In this document: piece after piece, positions 48,489 to 56,800 of the stretch
Layout of the letters: each line of letters begins with the position of its first letter
Numbering within the stretch: the first letter of the stretch is position 1
Origin: Ornithinimicrobium sediminis
GTDB taxonomy: Bacteria; Actinomycetota; Actinomycetes; Actinomycetales; Dermatophilaceae
Reading direction: 5' to 3'
DNA length: 64,000 nt
Assembly: GCF_021272345.1 (NCBI RefSeq)
Contig: NZ_JAJSDQ010000001.1
Coordinates: 62,001-126,000 of the forward strand
Position numbers and translations under genes: made by a program
The notes under the pieces: model-generated
The model's input: the letters and a program-made list of their open reading frames with translations, nothing else
Database searches by the model: none
What the model was told of the DNA's origin: nothing

Positions 48489-48617
48489 CCCCGGCCGTGT
48501 CGGTGGCCCCGGACGTGCCTGTGGTCCGGCCGGTGGGGCCGCCGGGTGTGGCGGTGCCCGGTGACGCTGGTGGTGGTGACGACGGCGGTGAGGTCGTGGT
48601 GGTGGGCGTCGCGCCCG

Positions 48618-49541
48618 TCAGCCCCCGGCCCACCAGACCGTCACCAGGATGACCGGCATCGAGAGCATCGTCGTCAGGAAGATGGCGTCGCGCGACTGTG
48701 CGACGCCGCGTCCGTAGGTCACCGCGAGGATGAACACGTTCTGGGCGGTCGGCAAGGCCGCCATCACCGTCGCGGCCACGACCCAGGTCTCGGACAGGCC
48801 GAGCACCTGACGCGCGACGAGGGCAGTGGTCAGCGGCATCACGAGCAGCTTGGCCGCGACGATGAGAGCCAGCTCCGGCCCGGTGCCGTCGGCTCCCGGC
48901 AGCGGCGAGAGCCGCAGCGAGACCCCGAAGGCGAGCAGCATCCCGGGGATCGCCAGCCCGGCCAGCAGCTCCAACGGGTCCAGTACGAGCGCCGGCACGG
49001 TGACACCGGTGATCGCCACGACCAGACCGAGGACGGACGCGATGGTGAGCGGGTTGGTCAGCGGCCCCAGCGCCCTGCGCCAACCGGCCGTGTGCCGCCC
49101 CGAGGTGAGGTCGAGCGCCGCCAGCCACACCGGCTGCAGCAGGAGCAGCTGCAGCAGCAGGATCGGTGCAGCGATGGCGGCGTCGCCGAGCACGTAGGCG
49201 GCGATGGGCACCCCGAGGTTGTTGGAGTTGACGTAGGACGCGCTCATCGCCCCCATGACCAGGTGGCCGGGCCCCCGCCGCCAGACCAGGCGCGCGGTCA
49301 CGACATACACCACGGTCGTGAGCACGACCCCGGCGAAGGTGGCCACGAGGAAGCCGGAGAAGATCTCCCGCACGTCCGCGTCGGCGATGATGACGAAGAG
49401 CAGCGCCGGGGAGCCGACCCAGAAGGTGAGCTTGGCCAGCATCCGCTGCTCCGCCTCGGCGAACAGGCCGGTGTGCGCGAGCAGCCAGCCGACCGCGACG
49501 ACCGCCGCGATCAGCGCGAAGCCCTGCAGGACGGCGATCAC
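48618..49541 (-). CDS. AEC family (auxin efflux carrier-type) transporter
   Basis: 307 residues from GTG 49541. Ten membrane helices in two repeats with the cross-over segments AMSASYVNSNNLGVPIAAYVLGD (about 96-118) and TVMAALPTAQNVFILAVTYG (about 250-270), both AEC hallmarks. Family members include malate and other carboxylate carriers. No dicarboxylate metabolism genes flank it, so the substrate is not inferred. It follows the ABC pair by 46 bases on the same strand. Confidence 0.88.
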   Translation of the reverse strand: MIAVLQGFALIAAVVAVGWLLAHTGLFAEAEQRMLAKLTFWVGSPALLFVIIADADVREIFSGFLVATFAGVVLTTVVYVVTARLVWRRGPGHLVMGAMSASYVNSNNLGVPIAAYVLGDAAIAAPILLLQLLLLQPVWLAALDLTSGRHTAGWRRALGPLTNPLTIASVLGLVVAITGVTVPALVLDPLELLAGLAIPGMLLAFGVSLRLSPLPGADGTGPELALIVAAKLLVMPLTTALVARQVLGLSETWVVAATVMAALPTAQNVFILAVTYGRGVAQSRDAIFLTTMLSMPVILVTVWWAGG

Positions 49542-49587
49542 CCCACGGAGTATCCACGGTGCGGGGCCACTCCGTGGGGTGTGGACG

Positions 49588-51552
49588 TCAGGACGTCCAG
49601 GCCCGCCACAGTGCGGCGTACTCGCCACCCGCGTCCATCAGCTCGTCGTGGCTGCCGAGCTCGATGATCCGCCCGTCCTGCACGACCGCGATCCGGTCGG
49701 CGTCGTGCGCCGTGTGGAGCCGGTGCGCGATCGCGACCACGGTGCGGCCGGTCAGCAGCGAGCTCATCGACCCCTCGAGGTGACGGGCCGTGTGCGGGTC
49801 GATCAGCGACGTCGCCTCGTCCAGCACGAGCGTGTGCGGGTCGGCCAGGATGAGCCGGGCCAGCGCGATCTGCTGGGCCTGCGCCGGGGTCAACGGCTGG
49901 TTGCCCGACCCCAGGCGCGTGTCGAGGCCGTCGGGCAGCTGGGACACCCAGCCCCACGCGTCGACCGTCTGCAGCGCGGTGACGACGGCGTCGTCCGACG
50001 AGCCGTCCCGCGCCAGCACGACGTTGTCGCGCACCGAGCCACGGAACACGTGGTGCTCCTGCGTCACCAGGGCGACCTCCGTGCGCAGCACGTCGAGCGG
50101 CAGGTCGGTGAGCTCCACACCGCCGACCTGGGCCGACCCGCTGCGGGGGGCATGGATGCCCGACAGCAGCCGGCCCAGCGTCGACTTGCCCGACCCGGAG
50201 GGACCGACCACGGCCAGCCGCTCCCCGGTGCGCAGGTCGAGGTCGATGCCGTGCAGCACGTCCTGGCCCTCGCGGTACGCGTAGCGCAGCTCACGACCGA
50301 CGAGGCGCCGGCCCTGAGGCCGCTCCTCGCCCGGCGTGCGGTCCGGAGGCACCTCGGCGATGCCCAGCAGCCGGGTGGTGGACGCCACCCCGACCTGCAG
50401 CTCGTCGATGGTGCCGACCAGCCGGTCGAACGGCCCGTAGAACGTCTCGATGTAGAGCATCGCCGTGGTCAGCTGCCCCAGGCTCACCCAGCCCTGGACG
50501 TAGCCGACGGCCCCGACGCCCAGGGTGATGACCCGCGGCAGGCTGAAGGCCATGTCCATCACCAGGAAGAGCACGTTGCGCAGCGTCAGGCCGTAGCGCT
50601 CCGCCTGGGAGGACACCGCGATGTCCTCGTCGGAGACCCGCCTCCGCTCCCGCTGCAGCCCGAAGGCCTCCACCGTGCGGGCGCCCTCGACCGTCTCGGT
50701 GAGGGTCGTGTTGATGCGGGAGTAGGTCGCACCCTCGGTCAGGTAGGCCGCCGGAGCATCCCGCAGGTAGGCGCGGACCTGGAACACCGAGAGGGCCACC
50801 ATGACGAGCGTGGGCACCGCGAGCACCCAGCTGTTGAACAGCATCGCGACGATGGTCAGCACCACCGTGACGGTGCCGATGACGAACTCGGGCAGCGCCC
50901 AGCGCACGCTCTGGCTCATGGCCCCCACGTCACGGGTGACGCGGGTGACCAGGTCACCGGTGCTCGCGCTCTCGACCTTGCCCAGCGGCAGCCGCAGCAC
51001 CGCGCGGATGACGTGCTCACGTGCCTCCGCGAGCACGCCGTGCCCGAGCCGCGCTGCCAGCCACTTGGCCAGGTAGGTCGTCACGGCCTGCGCGACCAGC
51101 ACCAGGGTCACCAGCACCACGAAGCGGGTGAGGGTGTCCTGCGGCACCTGGCCCTCGGTGTCCACCGCGACGTCGACGAGGTCGCCGAGGAGCAGCGGCA
51201 CCGCCAGCCCGGTGACGGCCGCGAGCGCGTTGGCGAGGATGACCAGTGTCATCAGGCCCTTGCGTCTGCCGAGCAGGTCGCGCACGTAGGTCACCACGGT
51301 GCGCGGTGGCGCGACGGGCAGCCCCCGCTCGGGGTTCTGCGAGGAGGCCAGGTGCTCCTGGGCGCGGCGGCGGCGCACGTGGTGCCGCTGCCACAGCGCA
51401 CGGTTGCGCTGCCGCCAGCCCAGCCCGGTGGGCACGTCGAGCGTGGCCGGCACGGCCGGCTCGCGCGTGCCCGGGTCACGCCAGGTGTCCGCGGAGTCGC
51501 CGAGGACCCCGCCGGTCACGGGTGGGCCGTCCATCTGGTCGACGGTGGTCAT
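49588..51552 (-). CDS. Heterodimeric ABC exporter half, catalytic nucleotide site
   Basis: 654 residues: an N-terminal Arg-rich cytoplasmic segment (about 45-70), six membrane helices (about 100-390) and a nucleotide-binding domain. The Walker A GPSGSGKST (about 449-457) and Walker B LVLDEAT (about 575) are normal, and the H-loop is IAHRL. The signature, normally LSGGQ, is LTPAQ (about 550). It therefore needs the partner's LSGGQ to complete the active site. The stop overlaps nothing; the start overlaps the partner's stop by four bases (ATGA), so the two are co-translated. Confidence 0.92.
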   Translation of the reverse strand: MTTVDQMDGPPVTGGVLGDSADTWRDPGTREPAVPATLDVPTGLGWRQRNRALWQRHHVRRRRAQEHLASSQNPERGLPVAPPRTVVTYVRDLLGRRKGLMTLVILANALAAVTGLAVPLLLGDLVDVAVDTEGQVPQDTLTRFVVLVTLVLVAQAVTTYLAKWLAARLGHGVLAEAREHVIRAVLRLPLGKVESASTGDLVTRVTRDVGAMSQSVRWALPEFVIGTVTVVLTIVAMLFNSWVLAVPTLVMVALSVFQVRAYLRDAPAAYLTEGATYSRINTTLTETVEGARTVEAFGLQRERRRVSDEDIAVSSQAERYGLTLRNVLFLVMDMAFSLPRVITLGVGAVGYVQGWVSLGQLTTAMLYIETFYGPFDRLVGTIDELQVGVASTTRLLGIAEVPPDRTPGEERPQGRRLVGRELRYAYREGQDVLHGIDLDLRTGERLAVVGPSGSGKSTLGRLLSGIHAPRSGSAQVGGVELTDLPLDVLRTEVALVTQEHHVFRGSVRDNVVLARDGSSDDAVVTALQTVDAWGWVSQLPDGLDTRLGSGNQPLTPAQAQQIALARLILADPHTLVLDEATSLIDPHTARHLEGSMSSLLTGRTVVAIAHRLHTAHDADRIAVVQDGRIIELGSHDELMDAGGEYAALWRAWTS

Positions 51553-53486
51553 GGGGTCCTCCTTCCTTCGCGCTCTGCGGAGTCGTGCGGTGTCGTCGTG
51601 CGTATGCCGTGCGCCCGGGCCGGCGTCGCACCCTCGTCCTGCTCGCCGCGCAGGACGACCCGGCGGTAGCTGGGGCAGCGGGCCACGAGGTCGTCATGGG
51701 TGCCGACGGCCGCCACTCGGCCCTCGGAGACGAAGGCGACCTCGTCGGCGTGGTGCAGGAGCAGCGGCGAGGCCGTCATGACCACGGTCGTGCGGCCCTG
51801 CCTGGCCCGCGGAAGCCGCTCGGCGATCCGCGCCTCCGTGTGGGCGTCGACCGCCGAGGTCGGCTCCACCAGCACGAGCACCTCGGGGTCCGCCGCCACC
51901 GCACGGGCCAGCACGAGACGCTGCCGCTGGCCGCCGGACAGCCCGCGGCCGCGCTCGTCGAGCACGCCCTGCCAGCCGCCTGGCAGCACGTCGTAGACGT
52001 CCTCGGCCGACGCGGCATGCATGGCCTCCTCGGCCTGCTGCCGGCTCAGCCGGCCGTGCGGGTCGAGCGCCTCCTGCAGGGTGCCGCCGAAGACATAGGC
52101 TCCGGTGTCGCTGACCAGGATGGTGCGCCGCACCTGCTCGATCGGCAGGTCACGCAGGTCCACCCCGCCCAGCAGCACCCCCCAGGGCTCCTCGGCCCGG
52201 GCGGAGTCGCGCTCCAGCAGGTCGCGCCGTTGCTGCTCCGCCGCCCGGCGAGCCTTGCGCGCCGCCCTTCCGGACAGGTCGTCACCGCCGTCGAGCGGCG
52301 CCGGGTCGACCCCGCCGGGGAGGTAGCGGCCCAGCCGGTCGGCCAGCGCCGCGCTCTCCTCCGGGTCACCGCTGACGACCATCGTCAGCAGCCCGGGTCG
52401 CACCAGCAGCCCGGACCGGGCGTCGTAGAGCTCGGCCCGCTCGGGCACGCTCCGGTAGGACGCCGGGGGCCACGGCTCAGGCTGGCCGAGCACGGCGACG
52501 GCCTTGCGGGCCGAGACCAGCGCCCGAGTGACCTTCTGGGCGAACTCGAAGAACACCCGGATCGGCTGGACGAGGAAGAGCGCATAGCCGAGGAAGGTGA
52601 TCAGCTCCCCCACGGAGAGCCGTCCCTCCTGCACCTCGCGGACGCCGAGCCACATCAGGGCCACGATGAACAACCCGGAGAAGAGCACCCCGACGGCCTC
52701 GACCAGGGCTGCCCAGCCACCGGCGCGCACCCCGGCCACCCGCACGCTCTGGGACTGCCTGGCGTAGTTGTTGCCGAAGATGCGCTCGCCGCCGATGCCG
52801 CGCAGGATGCGCAGCCCTGCCACGATGTCGGTGGCCATGGACGTCAGCTCGGAGTCGCGGGAACGCTCCCGTGTCTGCGCGCGCCCCATCGGGCGCAGCA
52901 GCGGGGTCGAGGTGAGCACGAGCAGCGGCGCCACCAGCAGCACGACCAGCCCCAGCGGCGGCGAGATCTGCAGCACGATGACCGCGACGACGAGGTAGGC
53001 CACCAGGTTGCCGACCGCGCGCGAGACGATCTCCATGAAGCCACCGAACTGGTCCCCGTCGCTGCCGGAGACACTCAGGACCTCGCCGGTGGGGCTGCGG
53101 CGGGTCAGCACGTGACCGAGCTGGACGGTCTTCTGCCCGACGAGCATGGTGGTGCCGTAGAGCGCCACGAGCCAGGACCGCACGACCACCGTGTGGTAGA
53201 ACACGCCGCTGCCGGCCCCCAGGAAGGTCACCAGCAGGAGCACGCCGGTCCAGGCCAGGGTGCGGGACGCGTCGCCGGCCACGATGCCCTCGTCGACCGC
53301 ACGGCCGAACACCCACGGGGTCAGTGCGGTCGGCAGCATCCAGAGCACGCTGAAGGCCGAGGCGGCCAGCATCAGGTCGCCCTGCTGCCGGACCATCCAC
53401 CAGAGCAGGCGGAGGGGTGAGCGCGCGTCAGGGCGGTGCGTGGCGTCCTCGGTGAACGCAGAGAAGGGTGGTGGGAAGTCGCGCAT
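51549..53486 (-). CDS. Heterodimeric ABC exporter half, degenerate nucleotide site
   Basis: 645 residues, six membrane helices then a nucleotide domain. It has a normal signature LSGGQRQRL (about 512) but a destroyed Walker A (VSGDPEESAA near 371 instead of GxxGxGKS), a Walker B with Val in place of the Asp (LVLVEP, about 535) and no H-loop His (TASPLLL). It is thus the donor of the signature for one working site while its own ATP pocket should not hydrolyse. An unusual charged insertion (about 395-430) follows the Walker A region. Confidence 0.92.
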   Translation of the reverse strand: MRDFPPPFSAFTEDATHRPDARSPLRLLWWMVRQQGDLMLAASAFSVLWMLPTALTPWVFGRAVDEGIVAGDASRTLAWTGVLLLVTFLGAGSGVFYHTVVVRSWLVALYGTTMLVGQKTVQLGHVLTRRSPTGEVLSVSGSDGDQFGGFMEIVSRAVGNLVAYLVVAVIVLQISPPLGLVVLLVAPLLVLTSTPLLRPMGRAQTRERSRDSELTSMATDIVAGLRILRGIGGERIFGNNYARQSQSVRVAGVRAGGWAALVEAVGVLFSGLFIVALMWLGVREVQEGRLSVGELITFLGYALFLVQPIRVFFEFAQKVTRALVSARKAVAVLGQPEPWPPASYRSVPERAELYDARSGLLVRPGLLTMVVSGDPEESAALADRLGRYLPGGVDPAPLDGGDDLSGRAARKARRAAEQQRRDLLERDSARAEEPWGVLLGGVDLRDLPIEQVRRTILVSDTGAYVFGGTLQEALDPHGRLSRQQAEEAMHAASAEDVYDVLPGGWQGVLDERGRGLSGGQRQRLVLARAVAADPEVLVLVEPTSAVDAHTEARIAERLPRARQGRTTVVMTASPLLLHHADEVAFVSEGRVAAVGTHDDLVARCPSYRRVVLRGEQDEGATPARAHGIRTTTPHDSAEREGRRTP

Positions 53487-53640
53487 AACCCATCAAGACT
53501 AGGTCGCTGATCCGACAGTCCACCACGGGTTTTCGGCGTGCCCCGGCGCGCACGGCACGGGCCCCTGTCGGCGGGAGGTGAGAGGATGTCGCCAGACCGA
53601 GAGCCTGACGCGCAACACTGTCGAGAGTGGAGGACCTCCC

Positions 53641-53853
53641 GTGCTGACACGACCCCCCCAGCCCGAGCTGGCCTGGTGGCAGAAGGCGCTGGTCGCCGCC
53701 AAGGTCTGGCGGCCGCCGCACCGGACGCTGCACCACATGACGAAGGAGGCGGAGCGGCCCGTCCCACCGCCGGTGACCGGCGCCTACGGCAACACGGTGG
53801 TCACCGAGCAGCGTCCGCGCCTGGTCCCCCAGCGTGAGGACCGACAGCGCTGA
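53641..53853 (+). CDS. Small hypothetical protein coupled to lhr
   Basis: 70 residues from GTG 53641 with GGAGG seven bases upstream, a strong signal. Sequence starts VLTRPPQPELAWWQKALVAAKVW and contains WRPPHRTLHHMTKEAERPVPPP. Basic, Pro-rich, without a membrane segment. I do not recognise it. Its stop TGA (53851-53853) overlaps the probable CTG start of lhr, so it may mainly serve translational coupling, or be a small partner protein. Confidence 0.65.
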   Translation: MLTRPPQPELAWWQKALVAAKVWRPPHRTLHHMTKEAERPVPPPVTGAYGNTVVTEQRPRLVPQREDRQR

Positions 53854-56800
53854 ACGACGTCCTCGGACGCTTCTCCGCCCCGACCCGGGCGTGGTTCACC
53901 GCGTCCTTCCCGGGCCCCACCGAGGCGCAGCTGGGCGCGTGGGACGCCATCAGCAGCGGCGACCACACCCTCGTCGTGGCGCCGACCGGGTCCGGCAAGA
54001 CCCTGTCCGCCTTCCTGTGGGCGCTGGACCGCATCTGGGCCGCACCCCGACCCTCCGACCACGAGCGCGGCCGTTGCCGGGTCCTCTACGTCTCCCCGCT
54101 CAAGGCGCTCGCGGTCGACGTCGAGCGCAACCTGAGGTCGCCCCTCGTCGGCATCCGTCATGCGGCCACCCGCCTCGGAGGGTCCGTCCCGGACGTCGGC
54201 GTGGCCGTCCGCTCCGGGGACACCCCGGCCTCGGAGCGACGGGCGTTCGCCAAGCACGGCGCAGACGTGCTCATCACCACTCCCGAGTCGCTCTTCCTGC
54301 TGCTCACCTCGGCAGCACGCTCGGCGCTCACAGGCGTCGAGACCGTCATCGTCGACGAGGTCCACGCCGTGGCCGGCACCAAGCGCGGTGCCCACCTGGC
54401 CGTGACCCTCGACCGCCTCGACGCCCTGCTGGAGCGACCTGCCCAGCGCATCGGACTGTCCGCCACGGTGCGGCCGGTCGAGGAGGTCGGCCGCTACCTC
54501 ACCGGCGGGCGTCCTGTCACGGTCGTGCAGCCGCCCTCGACCAAGCGCTGGGACCTGCAGGTCGTCGTGCCCGTGCCGGACATGACCGACCCGGGCAGCG
54601 CCGCCCTCGCTCCGGAGGAGCCACCCGCACCGGACGACGTCGCCGAGGCAGCAGCCCCGACGGAGGAGCCCGGCAGCGACGACGGGTTCGTGGTCGGGCA
54701 GGGCCCCGTGCTGCCCGACCTGGACGACGCCGACGGCGGCTGGATGCCCGCCCCCGACCCGGCCGAGCGAGCCTCGATCTGGCCGCACGTGGAGCACCGG
54801 GTCGTCGACCACGTCGCCGCGCAGACCTCCACCCTCGTCTTCGCCAACTCCCGCCGCCTCGCCGAGCGGCTGACCAGCAGGATCAACGAGATCTGGGACG
54901 AGCAGCACCCCGCCGAGGCCGACCCCGACGGGTCCGGCCCCGGGGTCGCCGTCACCCCCGCTCGCCCACCGGCACAGGTGATGGCCCAGTCCGGCTCCGC
55001 CCGGGGCGCTGCACCGGTGCTGGCACGGGCGCACCACGGGTCGGTGAGCAAGGAGCACCGCGCGCAGATCGAGGACGCGCTGAAGTCCGGCACCCTGCCC
55101 GCCGTGGTCGCGACCAGCTCGTTGGAGCTCGGCATCGACATGGGTGCGGTCGACCTCGTCGTGCAGGTCGAGTCGCCGCCGAGCGTGGCCAGCGGGCTGC
55201 AGCGGGTCGGCCGCGCGGGTCACCAGGTGGGGGCGGTGTCACGGGGGGTCTTCCTGCCCAAGCACCGGGGCGACCTCGTGCAGACGGCGGTCGTCGTCGA
55301 GCGGATGCGCAGCGGCGACATCGAGCGTCTGCACGTGCCCACCAACCCGTTGGACGTGCTCGCCCAGCAGGTCGTGGCGATGGTCGCGATGGACGACTGG
55401 ACCGTCGGCGAGCTGCACGAGCTGGTCCGTCGCTCGGCGCCCTACGCCTCCCTGCCCCGGCCGCTGCTCGAGGCGACGCTCGACATGCTCGCCGGTCGCT
55501 ACCCGGGCGAGGACTTCGCCGACCTGCGTCCGCGCATCGTCTGGGACCGCATCACCGACACCCTCTCGGCGCGTCGCGGTGCGCAGCTCCTCGCCGTCAC
55601 CAGCGGAGGCACCATCCCCGACCGTGGGCTGTATGCCGTGATGCTGGCCACCGGGGACGGCCCCGGCCGACGCGTGGGCGAGCTGGACGAGGAGATGGTC
55701 TACGAGTCCCGGGTCGGCGACGTCTTCACCCTCGGCACGACGTCCTGGCGCATCGAGGACATCACCCACGACCAGGTGCTGGTCACCCCGGCGCCCGGCC
55801 AGATCGGCCGGCTGCCGTTCTGGAAGGGCGACAGCCCCGGCCGCCCCGCGGAGCTCGGACGGGCGGTGGGCCGGTTCGTCCGGGAGACCTCCGCTGCTCC
55901 CCGGGACACCGCCCACGCCACCCTGCGGGAGCGCGGGCTCGACGAGTGGGCCGCCGACAACCTGCTGGACTACCTCACCGAGCAGCGCGAGGCGACCGGG
56001 CAGCTCCCCGACGACCGCACGGTCGTGGTCGAGCGCTTCCGCGACGAGATCGGTGACTGGCGGGTCGTGGTGCACTCCCCCTACGGCACCCCGGTGCACG
56101 CTCCGTGGGCCCTGTGCCTGGCGGCGCGGATGCGCGAGCGCTACGGCGCCGACGTGCAGGCCATGGCGGCCGACGACGGCATCGTCCTGCGCCTGCCGGA
56201 CCTCGGGGACGACACCGACACGGCGTCCGCGGCCACCTTCGACGCCGACCTGGCGGCGATGCTGACGCTGGACCCCGACGAGGTCGAGGACCTCGTGACG
56301 ACGGAGATCGGCGGCTCCGCGCTCTTCGCCGCGCGCTTCCGCGAGTGCGCGGCCCGTGCCCTGCTGCTCCCGCGGCGCAAGCCCGGCCGGCGCCAGCCCT
56401 TGTGGCAGCAGCGCCAGCGCTCGGCCCAGCTGCTGGAGGTGGCCGCCCGCTACCCCACCTTCCCGATCGTGCTGGAGGCGGTGCGCGAGGTCGTCCAGGA
56501 CGTCTACGACGTCGGGGCGCTGCGTCAGGTGATGCGCGGGCTGGCGGACCGCTCGGTCCGGATGGTGTCGGTGCACACCCAGACCGCGTCGCCCTTCGCG
56601 CGCTCCCTGCTCATGGGCTACATCGCCCAGTTCCTCTACGAGGGTGACTCCCCGCTGGCCGAGCGGCGCGCTGCCGCCCTCTCCCTGGACCCGACACTGC
56701 TGGCCGAGCTGCTCGGCCGCGGCGAGGGGGCCTCGCTGCGCGACCTGCTCGACCCCGAGGTGGTGGCGCGCACCGAGGCCGAGCTGCAGCGGCTGGTCCC

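Noticed and set aside
48481-48617. Possible gene or regulatory RNA between the DUF3046 and AEC genes
   Set aside because: GGT-rich low-complexity DNA without a start signal, stem or terminator I could support.
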